Below, one piece after another: positions 1-12,200 of a stretch of DNA of 64,000 bases (its first letter is position 1; each line of letters begins with the position of its first letter). The stretch lies in assembly GCA_958496175.1 (NCBI GenBank), contig OY292274.1:62134630-62198629 (forward strand), written 5' to 3'. The notes under the pieces were generated by a model. The model saw nothing but the letters and a program-made list of their open reading frames with translations, was not told the DNA's origin and ran no database searches. The DNA comes from Sisyra terminalis. Taxonomy: Eukaryota; Arthropoda; Insecta; Neuroptera; Sisyridae. A program made the translations under genes and the position numbers.

Positions 1-179
1 GTCATACTATATATATATATACTATATATAGCTAGTCATACTATCATGTATGTGTCAGTATAATTGCCACTAGCGTACTCACTCGGTTATCTTGTTAAAA
101 AGCCAGTATTTACAACGAGGATGTTAACATTATTTACCACACCATGGATGAGAGCAACCAGGAATTAATAACTTAATTG

Positions 180-660
180 TTCCTTCAACTTTAATTGTGA
201 ATAACTTTTTAAAATGTGATTTTATGTAAAAACGTTAAGAGACCTTTTTTGTAGAGCATTAAATTCCCTTCCTGAATTTATATTGTCAATTTCTATATTT
301 TTATTTGTTCGTTAGTTACAAAATTCCAAAATAAAGAAGATAAATCAAAAAATTATATTAATGTTTAAAGCTTGATTATTCGGAAACGGCGTGTCTGGCG
401 AAAATTTTTAAAAAGACGTTTTTTGTAGGGAATTTAATTTTCTATAAATATATGTGCAGATGAATTATTTTACCTTGTTAGTTTGACAGCATTAACGCAA
501 AAATGAAAGCACAAATAAAAAATCGAAATTAAAAATGATAGACCTTTTAATATTAATATTAAGGGGTCCAACCTTTCCGATATTTTTTTTTGTCACCTTG
601 AACAATATTTTCGATATACTTTTCAAAAAAAAAAAAATAGTCGATTGTTTTGGGCCAGAC
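180..660. repeat. Decayed fragment of the foldback family
   Basis: The stretch shares recognisable blocks with the arms of the elements at 4104-5117 and 24136-25151. These are a 'gaataacttttt' block followed by 'gaccttttttgtaga' near 210-257, and the block 'ttaatattaatattaag' followed by 'ttttgtca' and 'caatattttcgatata' near 547-620. Order and orientation match the right arm, with diverged sequence between, so this is an old partial copy. Confidence 0.6.
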
Positions 661-1555
661 TAGTGTTTACCTCAAAGTTTAACACTTAAAATGCTTCATT
701 GGTAGACTTGATTACCGTTAGAGGATTTGATCTCTAATTTTGCAAAATTGCTCACAATGTACTTTAGGGTAATTTTTTTAATTACTCTTGATTTCCAGTA
801 AAAGTAATACCATTTATACTAATTTTATTAGATTTTTTTAAATTTTCTGAGCTAATATTTAAAAATTTTGACAAATATTTCAAAAATTTGTATTATTTAA
901 GTAATTCCAGATAACTTAAGTATTGAATTCGTTTCCCGTAAGGAGCAAATTTTCAATATTTCTCGACTTCAGATTTTTTTTTATTTGCATTATTTAAAGT
1001 CGCTTCAACTTCTCAGGTTATTAGCGACTATAGGACATAGTGCAAAACTATGCCCACTACAATACCTATATAGTACATATACATCAGATTTTTATTAACC
1101 CTAGAATCCCTAAAGATCTTATAAGTTATAAAGCGGCAGTACATTTAAGCATTAGAACACAATAACAATTAAAAAATCACTTAAGTAAGTGAATAAATAA
1201 TTTAAATTTATTTTAAAGATGAGATATTAGTATAAATAATGTTCAATTCATAAATTGGAAAAGATAATCATACAATTTTTGAATTTTTTTTTTTCACCAA
1301 AATGATTAAAGGTTTTCGTTGTATTATCAATCATTGGCTCATGAAAATCATTTTCACAATTGAAACCTACAAAAGAAGAAAGTTTTTATTCCTTCTTTTA
1401 ATGAGTTTTTCCAAATCTTGAAATATTAAATCGTTAACTTAAAACAGTTTGAAAGTATTCATAATCAATCGTTTGAAATTTCAACGAAAAATGGCATTGA
1501 TAAGTATTTTATTTATTTCCGAGTCACAATAAATTAATGGATAATGATCTATGTC

Positions 1556-1722
1556 TTATGAGACTCAATTTTTTCTTTATTACGATGCGTTTCAACAGTT
1601 TTTGACTATCATTATCAGGTAATAATTAATTAATTAATAAGGTAATAATCATCAGGTTTTTCCCTGATGATGAGTCAAAAACTGTTGAAATGCGTCGTAA
1701 TGAAGAAGAAAATGAGCCTCAT
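1556..1722. repeat. Inverted repeat with hammerhead-like core
   Basis: Two arms of about 60 bases (1556-1619 and 1662-1722) are near-reverse complements around a short AT-rich centre. The right arm reads CTGATGA at 1664-1670, then a weak stem-loop, then GAAA at 1687-1690. This is the order of conserved hammerhead ribozyme core blocks. The same arrangement recurs in inverted-repeat elements near 10.3, 16.4 and 21.9 kb. No clear target duplication is visible. Confidence 0.5.
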
Positions 1723-3291
1723 ACGAAAAATGGCATCATAAAATACCTTCTTATATTGCAGGCCTCAATTATAAACAACCAATTCAAGGTTCAAGTACTA
1801 GTTTTAACAAACTAATATTCCTCCTTAAGTTTAAAAATGTGACAGTTATTTTTTCTTTCATTTAATTAAACTTATTGTTAAAACTCCAATGTAATCCGGA
1901 ACACTTTAATAATCGCATCAATGAAGATAATACAATTTATAAAATTTCAAGGATGATTTTCAAAACATCACTCAAGTGAAACGATTTTTAATTAAATGAA
2001 TATTTTCCTGATTTTTATACGATGAATTTTCCTTATTTCTTTTTGCGACTCTTGGTATCACAAGGTTACTTGTTTATGCTTAATTCCAAGAGGAAATTTT
2101 CTTTGATCTAATTATTGAATTTATTGGTTTAACTATTCGAATATTGTACGTTTAGAGAGTTTAAGTGTACTAAGAAAAAAAAATAGAGTAAAATCTGCAC
2201 GTTTTGGAGAGCTACAAGTAGCAGAAGTTGCATTATAAAAGCACGAATTTAAAATAGATAAACAAAATTGAAATATCTTCACTTTCCTTGGATTTTTTTT
2301 ATAATAAATCATTTGTCATTTAAAAGCGAAATTTTCCTAATCGTTTTTTTTTAGATAATTTATATCTATTTATCATTCGAATCAAAAGAGTTTTCTACTA
2401 CGATTCATTCATTTGATTTTTTCTCTCGTACATTATCAAATGTTGTTTAAATTATTCAAAACAAGTCATTGGCATTTATTTAAATTTTATAATTCTGCTT
2501 AGAATCACAAATTTTACGGAAAAAAATTTCAATTTATTCGCGAAATTCAAAGAAAGTTTTTTCCCCTAAAATGTGCATTAGTCGAGGAAAAAAAGTAATG
2601 TAGGTATAAGTTATGACATTCGTATTTTGGTCGTTAGTAAAACCGGATTTTTACGTTGAGCCAATAAAGTGAAATTAAGTAACCGTAAAGTTTCCACTAT
2701 TTCTCAACTCCGAATTGTTGCACACCATTTCCATGAAATTTTCAAGTAAATTCTTATACCTAAATGATTTTCATCGCAAAAATCAGTTTAGCCTCTCAAT
2801 TACACATTAAATTCATGTTGAAGAGGCCTTTTGTATTTTTTTATTGGCATTCTTTTGTGAGTCAATTTGAATTTCAGTATTGCACACAAAGCCAAACCTG
2901 TATTTCAAGAGACAAAGTTACAATCGTTGCGATATTAAACATTATTTATTTATTTTTTTTTTTAGTTTAAAATCAGATACGGTCTTTGGTTGGGATTCTA
3001 GAGGAAAAATATAGGTAATGCAAACATTTGTTTTATGCGCACAAAAGACAATGCAGAAATAATTCGATGCAAATGCATTATTAAATATACGGAAAGATAT
3101 TTGCAATTTACGTCGCATAAAAACTCAGTATTGTACAAGAAAATGATGCAGCGTGAGGTGATTAAAAGTGAATAAAAAGTGCAAGTAAAGGTTACATTCG
3201 TGTCTTTGTCATGGGAAGTGCATATTTTGTGCGGTACAGATATGAAATTTTAAACTTCTACAATTAAAATGCATTTTCAAACATCATCAAT

Positions 3292-6200
3292 ATGATTTCA
3301 AGCTTCGGTAAGTACTTTTTTCCTTTGCAATCCACTCCGGAAATCAACCTTGAATCACTGAAAAAAATTAAGTCTTAATTAAATAATCCAAAAAAAAAAA
3401 TGTATAAAATACTTCCTTAAGGTGTGCGTCTATTGTTCCAATTACCGCCAATTGTTCGTCTTTCCGATTAACCATCAAATAAAAGTATTATAGTAACTAC
3501 CAATTACTTTTTTTCGACAATGTTATGTAAGAGTACAGAAGATAGACAGGTCGAGATATTTTATTCAAGTGAAAGTAAACAACTTATACCTCAAGCCGTT
3601 CTGTTCGGTTGCGTTTAATACGAAATTGTTATTATATCATCATTATTATGTGATTACGCAGAATAAATCGATAGTTAATTCAATATCTGTAATTAACTTG
3701 TGGCAATTATGATCATTTCGATAGTTAAATGTTCCATTGGTTTAATAGTTCGAGGATTTACGTCTTTGACACTTTCTTTAAGTAATTTTTCATTAATATA
3801 TTTTCATTTCAATGTTACTAATAAAAGTTCATAAAGAATATTAATGAATGAATCCATTCAATATAGAATTCTAAGCAAATCAAAGGAATTATTTGGTTTA
3901 TAATTTCCACAACTCAATTTTCGAATAAATCGAGTGTATTCAGCTCAATTTTTGATGCAATTCCTAGAAAAATATTTATCTCAAAATTCCCTTAATTAAA
4001 AACTAGTAAATTTAGAAGAAATTTTTTATTAAATTTTTAAATTAATAATTACGTATTCGAGGATTATTGAAGATCTAATATAATCTTTTTACTGTGTACA
4101 CAATAGACTAATTCAAAAAAATGATGAATTTTTTTTTCTTAATTATATTGAAAATATTGTTGAGAATGACAAAAAAAATCCTGTAAAAGTTTAAGCTTTT
4201 AATATTAATATTAAGAGGTGATATTCCATTTAAATAACATGGGAATATTCTCTTGCACTTTGGAATTTTATAGCTCACGTTGGTGACAATATTTCGGAAT
4301 GAACAAGGTATATTCTTGTAGAAAATTAAACGATCTACAAAAAAGGTCTTTGTACAAGTTTTTGATATATTTATTCCTTCAAAAGTTATTCGAAGTCAAA
4401 GTTGAACTAAAGAGAAATTTTATTATTTTTTCAATTTTTTGACGCCACCATCAATTTTATGAGAAAATTTTACAGGACATTTTTTGTAGAGCACTTTTTT
4501 TCTATAACTTATCTTTATAAAAGTTTTTGATATTTTTTACAGGTTCTAAGTAATAAAAAAAATATTTTTATGTTAAAAATATAATAATTCAGGGAATATT
4601 ACTAATTTAAAACAATAAAATTACGAGTATTTTCAGTTTAATGCAAATAACTTAGGACCTGTGAAAAATATCAAAATTTTTTATAAAGATAAGTTATAGG
4701 AAAAAAGTGCTCTACAAAAAATGTCCTGTAAAATTTTCTCATAAAATTGATGGTTGCGTCAAAAAATTTAAAAAATATTAATATTTCTCTGTAGTTCAAC
4801 TTTAACCTCGAATAACTTTTGAAGAAATAAATATATCAAAAACTTGTAATAGACCTTTTTTGTAGATCGTTTGATTTTCTACAAGAATATATCTTGATCA
4901 TTCCGAAATATTGTCACCAACGTGAGCTATAAAATTCCAAAGTGCAAGAGAATATTGTTCCCATGTTATTAAAATGGAAAATCTTAATTTGCGATGCGGC
5001 ACCTCTTAATATTAATATTAAGAGCTTAAACTTTCACAGGATTTTTTTTTGTCATTTACAACAATATTTTCGATATAATTAAGAAAAAAAAATCATTATT
5101 TTTGGTTAAATCAGTCTCGTATATAATATATAGAATATATTGCGGTATATATTCAATATATACCGCATATTTTGCAATATATTCTATATATTGTATACGA
5201 GACTGATTTAACCAAAAATAATGATTTTTTTTTCTTAATTATATCGAAAATATTGTTGTAAATGACAAAAAAAAATATAAAAAAATATAAAAAAATTGTA
5301 TACACAGTATAACTGTTCAAAGTCAGCGAAAATATCTTATTTTGATAGTCTTTTTAATTATTATCAATTTTTAACATAAAAATCTTATCTTAGCTATTAT
5401 TATGTAAACTAGTAGTTGGGAATGCTGACCTACGCTTTGAAGGACACAAAAATTATACTTTGGGGATATAAGAAATTTACGGTAGATGCCAAATATTAAT
5501 ACATAAATCACTGTTTGCATTATTGCTTCCCAATATTTTTCTGCTATGTCCTATCATCTTGGGAAACTTGAACCCAATTATTGACCATTGATATCAATTT
5601 TTTTATACAATTCGCAAATGAAATGGCCTTTTTCCATACAAGTACATCAGAAATCTAAAAGAATATAAGTAATAAGTTTTGATTTATTTTTCATTACTGC
5701 AGATATATTACCTTCAACTGTATATGTATTAATTTAATTTGGACCCTAAAATATGAATAAGCTTTCTAAAGCTTGATGATTCTTGGCGTTCTAAGTTTAT
5801 GTGTCATAAGTTTGAGCTATAAACCAGTCTTAGAATTCTGCTATTCCTCAGAAGATACAGATAATATAAACCTTTACAATATTAAATATTTCAGTTATTT
5901 CTAAGATTCCAAAATTTTGTCGCTTTACCTAAATACTTTTTTATGAAATTCCTTTACTATTTTCAAATTTTGCATTTCATTTTACAGCAAAGTTTCAACA
6001 AATGATTGATGTTTCGTATAAATTTGATTTTCTTTTAAGTGCTCACTTTTAATTGAACAGGGCTTGCTGGGTATTTAAAGTTGAATATTTCTATGTTGTT
6101 TTTTATGAAGCCTGAAATATTAAAGGATTATAAAAATTTTTATCCAAAAAATACTGTTTCATAAGTCATACCTGTCCCTTTTATGAGGCAAGTGCATGAA

Positions 6201-9200
6201 CTGTATAACTTCGAAGTATAGCTAGCAATTGGCAGTAATTACTATAACCGTTAGTAGGACTTTAGTAAAAAAAAATTAATTTGCAGCGTGGATAATCAAA
6301 AAAGAACTGCAGTCCCAGAAAATCTTTTAATAATTCAAATAGAATTTTGTATAAGTAAAAATTGTTTAAACAAGTTAATTTTTTTTGCTAAAAAACAAAT
6401 GTATTAAGGGTAAACGTAAACTAATAATCATAACTAAGTATCAATTTAAAATATTACTTCACTTCTCTATACTTTTGCTGTACCATGTTCCTTTATATCA
6501 GACGAGAGAAAAAAGCACTGTTTTGAATACAAGAATCAAAATTAGGGTTACCAACTTTCCAGTGTTAGTCCGGAGACTCCTGAAAAATTAAGCTTTCTAT
6601 TGATAACTAAGCTTTCTCCAGACTCGAGTTTAAACAAAAAAAAAAGAAGGATTTTTGTTTTTATTTTGAACACTTTTTCTTGTAAATATATCTTATTCTT
6701 TTTATTAAATGCATCTTTCCGGATCAAGGCATAAGATTTCCAGACTTTCTGAAATTTAGAATTGGTAACTCTAATCAAAATTTAACATTATCCTAAATTC
6801 CATAGTCATGATTCATTATTTCTTAATTTTAAAATCAAATCAAATAACGGGCAACTCCTGGATTAAATTTAGTGTAAAACAATAAAAACTTTAATATATC
6901 AAGCTCTTACTTTAAAGTTTAAATCATTTAAATATTCAAAAATTTATTATTTCCAAATAAATTGAAAAGTGAAATTATTTAAAAAATTAGCAGTTGAATT
7001 TACTTTCAATGCAAATTGACAATCAAAATTTAAATTTTTTCGTTGCACATATTATTAGATCTTTAGATTAATAATGAAAAATATAACGTTTCTTTTTAAT
7101 TATTTTTTTTATAAAGTTAATTATTGAAAATTATTATTTTTGCATGGCTTATATATATTCTTAATTCGCTAATTTTATTGTATTAAAATACAAATAGCAT
7201 TCCGCAAGTCATAAACTATAAAATATTAGCAAATTAATTAAAATGTAAATGAACGATGTTCTGATTTGTTCATAGATAATTATATGACTAATGTTCAGTA
7301 ACAAAATAACTGTTGAATTTAAACTTGGTAATTTTCTTGTAAAAAGAATTACGAATGCGGGAATTAAGTGTGAAATTAGGTACTTATTAAAGAATCTCTT
7401 ATCGCACACACATATGATAAATTATAGTTAATTAAAATCAATTTTTTACAGTTATTTTCATACATTTTGCACTAATTTCTATAATTATTGGACCGCATGA
7501 TGCCGGAATTGCTCCGCCGCATTGGGCCGACGTTCGCAGAAATCCTTGTGCCATACATCCGCAAGGTTGGCTCTTATTATATTGGCCACCGGATAAATCA
7601 TGCCATCGAATATTTCAGGTAATAACTTGTAATAAATTTGTAAGAATTTTTTCTTGAGTAATGAAAATTGATAAGATGATGCCACTAAGGGTAAATTTTA
7701 TTTACTTTACAATGTAATTACTATAAATTTATTAGTCTCCTGTTGGCATCCTAATTAGTTTTCATTTGTTCTTTTGCTATTATTATCTTAGACACTTGTT
7801 AAGACGATCATTATGATCATCACTTTATCATATAATCCTTTAAGATTATCTTTTATACCAACAAAAAAACTTATCTTACCCTAACTACTTCATATTTGTT
7901 GTGGTTTTATAATATAAAAGAGAATAATTAAAAAAACTAAATAGACTTAAATCATTTCAATTTTTAAGAAATTTGACTTATTTTTTCAGAAATACACTGG
8001 TAACTTCTAAATTAACTGATGACAAGAAATAAAGCCAAATTGAACAATTTTTTTTTGCTACAAATGAATTGGATCAGCTCGTACCACTTTCCTCTAATAG
8101 ACTTCTTTGTTCAGGTTGGATATCCGTGTCCATCAACCATGGAGTTGACACCTTCCAAGGCCGAAAACTTGACTGCCGAGTGTCGATGTCCTCCGGGAAC
8201 TGCTCAAATTTCATCCGATTCCGATTGCTTTCAGCTATTCCAAAGAGGACCCTGTGATAAACAACAATACTTTGCCCCAATGCAAAATTCCTCCACAGAA
8301 AGGTAAAACAAAAAATTGACCTTTATTCATCGGATTCTTAAAAACTTGTTTTAACTTATACCAATCTAAAATTTCACTTTCAACCAAGAATTTATTGTAT
8401 TTTCTATTTATAGGTACCCACCAATACATTGTTGAACGGTAATGGATTTTTAAAAACTCTAAAATTTATCTAAAATACTTAAAAGTTTCTTCAGAACATT
8501 CCATTAATAGAAACGTTAAAAAAAATAATTTAAAAACCAATTTAACGGAATTGGTTAGAAAGAATTGGTGATTGTAAATATTAAATATTAACGGAATTCT
8601 AGGGTTTTCATTTTAAATGGTTGATTACGGAAATGTTTTCAATTCAATGCAATTTTCAAGTAAAAACTTAAATTAAAAACCAAATTTTAAAAGCAATAAT
8701 AAACCAAAACACTACGACCTCGAGCCTGAAATTTAAAGTCATAGAATTTTTCTTTATTTGCTACTTCTTTCTTCTTGTAACCTTATGCAAATAATTAAAC
8801 TTTTTTCAAAGGATTTAAGTGGTAAAAAAAATTAATATAATCATTTTCATAAACATTTTTTTATCAAATTTATGGCATTTTTCAATTAGTGGAAACGATT
8901 TGTCTATTGCATGATTTTTCAAACAAATATTTTAGAAGTAAACATTCAACTGTAATAAATACTTTTTACTCTTTGTAATATATTTGGTCGTCGACGGGTT
9001 TTATTTGTGTTAGTAATTACTTCACGTGCATCAAAGACAACCTTCAAATTGAACGTTCAATAAATTAAAAAAGGAAAATTTACAGTAATGTTTAATTTTC
9101 AATTCTACTCATATTGTTGATTTGATTGAAACGATTTGGAAATAAAAGCATTTCGAAATATATTTCTTAATCTTTAAGTGTTTAAATTTTCTGCTTCAAA

Positions 9201-12200
9201 GTTTGAAAAAAGTAAGATATCTTAGTGAACTTATAAAAAATACCATTAAATGAATTTTCTTCATAACTGTTATGGTCCTGAAGTGACCCTAGAATCCTTA
9301 TTAATTCCGTATACCGAGAAATATAAGAATTAATTAGGTTATCTCAAAAATTAAATCCAGTATCTGCTGGTTAGTACTAAGTTAGCAGCAGCAATTGGTT
9401 TGATAACAAAATATGTATTTTGTTTTTAAAAATCTGTAAGCAATAAAAATTTGATCTTCAAAGTAAATTTAAATATAATCAATAATAGTAATGAAATTAA
9501 GAATATACTACCAACAGGCCCTGCTCTAGCAAATTTGCCGCCCTGGGCAAGATGAAAAAATGCCGCCCCTTCAGGGTTGAAAAAACACAGAGTTTTAATA
9601 TCACAAAATTTTTAATTTTTTGGAAAAATATTTTTTTAACTAAAAACTAATTTTTTCACATTGTTGTTCATATTGTATATCAAATATGACAAAATGCCGC
9701 CCCTGAAATTTTCCGCCCAGGGTGACCGCCCGGGTTGCCCACCCCTAAAGCGGGGGCTGACTACCAAGCCAATATCAAGCGCCGAAAATATATTTTTGAA
9801 AAATACAAACCTCAATAGTTAGTAGGAAAAAATAACATTCAAATTTTTACTTTAATTATTTGTAATAATAAATTACTTGCAAAACATTTAGTAGGAATCT
9901 GATTGCATAATAATTTCACCTTTACTCATAGTTTCAAAAATAAATTTCGATTTCTTCAGGTGCCTGATTGTTCAATTATTTGGGTCTACAACCCAAATCT
10001 AATTTAGGCATATCTATTAAACTAAACATCTAATCGTAATCAACTAAGTATATAAATATTCATTGAGATATATTCATTTTAATTATAATAATTAAATTGT
10101 GGGCAATAAGGAACTAAGCTTTAATAAGGAACTAAGAGGCTAAGCTTTTTTATTATTCAGTATTTTCATTATAGAGCCCTGAAAAAAGAATCTAAATATT
10201 CATTGAGATATATTCATTTTAATTATAATAATTAAATTGTGGGCAGTAAGGACTAAACTTTTTTATTATTCAGTATTTTCGTTATAGAGCCCTGAAGAAG
10301 TCAGGAATAACTGACGAAACGTTGCCGAAAAAATAAATAAGATTCCACAAAAAGCTTCGTCCTTATTGCCCACAGTTTAATTATTATATTTAAAAAGACA
10401 AGGACTTAAACAACATGGATTCATTTTAATGTTCCAAAAGTTAATTGAAGTACTTAAAGAATTAAGGATTTTCCATGGTGGGATATTATACTTTAACGTC
10501 CTTCTATGCTTTACCTGGTCAATGCTAGCCTACATAATAGACGTAAAGCACATTCATAGATTTCTTTATTGTGTTTCAACTAGTAAAAATAAAAACCACA
10601 TATTAGTAGATGCATGCATTATTATTTTTTGACTATGCAAAAAAATTTTTTGTTATGTTCGACTTGTTACATAAGTAGACGCGAAAAAAAAAACCCAAAA
10701 TATTCTTAGGTCATTACCAAAGTCAGAAATTAATCTATTTGTAAATTTGATTTGTGTCCCATTTTTTATTTAATCTATATTAGGTGTACCGGAAAGTAAT
10801 TCATTTTTAATATACAATTAAAACACAACATTTTGTTACCATTTTTGATTTTAAATCAATGATATCATCAGCCTCAATAATATCAACGTTTTGGCTTCGA
10901 GTATGGAAATTTTTAATGCTATTAGTAAAATTCAATTGATTAGTAAGGCCAATATCTAAAATTACATTTTGAACATCACTTAAGCTTTGAATTTGTTTAC
11001 CACTTAGTAAATGTGGCAACGATTGAAATAAATCGAAATCCGATGAAATAACTTTGGACGGTTATAGTGGGTATGGCAATATCACCTCCTACTTACTTTA
11101 TTAGTTTTTCCAGGGCTTTCCTTTTGCAGAAGAGTCTTGCATTACCGTGTTGCAGCATATAATTTTATATGTTAACAGTTTTTGGATACTGTTGGGTATT
11201 TGGCCGATCGATTAATTGATTAATCGATTAATTAAGATTGATTGGGATTATTAGACAGATGACTTTCTGGCATCATTTCCTCCCTTAACTTCTAATTGCT
11301 TAAATTTTTTGCTATTCTTCATTGGTACCAGTTAGAGAAATTAAAATTATCAAATTTGAAGTTCACTCATTTGGCATTAAGGAACATCTAATTCACTTGG
11401 ATAAACATTGAAAAATTTGTAATAAAAGCATTGCGTTTCTACCCTGTGAAATTCAAAGAGCACACAATACCGAATTCGTATTCCTTAGGGTTTTTGATCT
11501 GACTATTTCAATATAGATTTCAGGATAATTTTTTTTTAATTTTTTCGAGTTAATAAGTCATTCTAATCATAAAATGTCTTTAGTACCATTCTGAAATAAG
11601 TTTTAAGCAGATAAATGGCAATTAAATGACTATAGGTTTAAAAATGAAATTACCTTCTGGTCCTCCTAATATATACACTCTAAATATGTGTAATAATTAG
11701 ATAAAGGATCTTAAAACCAAATAGACTTAATATCTAAAGATACACGGTTTCTAACTATAATTTTTTCATTGCCATTTCAAAATTTATTAAAAAAAATATC
11801 TTAAGAGTTTGAAAATAAAACTGCTTTTAGTTTTCCTTCCTTTTAAATTAGAACATGAAAAACTTCTTAAATCTTTGAAAAAAATCTATTACTAAGCTAA
11901 TAAGAAACCATCGTCGCTTATAAATCTAAAATTAGATCATTTGTATATTGTAATACTACATTTTCCAACGCCCTTACTAATTTTTATAACCATAAAGGTA
12001 GACTAGCATTATATGAGAAGAACTTCGTATTTGGAATATTTAATGATAAAGTTCAAATGAACAATGTTTTTTTTTTTGTTAGCAATTTTCAAGTTGGTAA
12101 ATTTTCTTTTTTCTTTCCAGCGATCCAAAACGTTGGGGTGAATGCATTACCTTAAAACCTTGTCCATTGGAATCTCAACTTCGATGGCCTTTAAATGGAC

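Larger units (their letters stand above)
1..3291. other. Gene-free 5' stretch with repeat debris
   Basis: No open frame here looks coding. The stretch begins with a short AT dinucleotide run. It includes a decayed fragment of the window's large foldback family at about 180-660 and an inverted repeat at 1556-1722, both listed separately. The remainder is AT-rich sequence without recognisable structure. The promoter and 5' UTR of the DUF4789 gene probably lie in the last few hundred bases, but no promoter motif could be assigned. Confidence 0.6.
8303..12120 (+). other. DUF4789 intron 3 with several element relics
   Basis: This 3.8 kb intron holds a hAT-type MITE (9515-9759), a directly repeated inverted-repeat element (10070-10390) and a mariner relic (10780-11110). 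Short frames elsewhere in it look like chance. It ends in a good polypyrimidine tract and CAG at 12118-12120. Confidence 0.6.

Noticed and set aside
7485..7685. Minus-strand frame with ordinary-looking composition
   Set aside because: It is antisense to DUF4789 exon 2, whose plus-strand frame has the cysteine module and closes splice phases.
8019..8114. ATG at 8019 as the start of a DUF4789 protein
   Set aside because: The sequence up to 8114 ends in a polypyrimidine tract and TTCAG and is intron read-through; exon 3 begins at 8115 in phase with exon 2.
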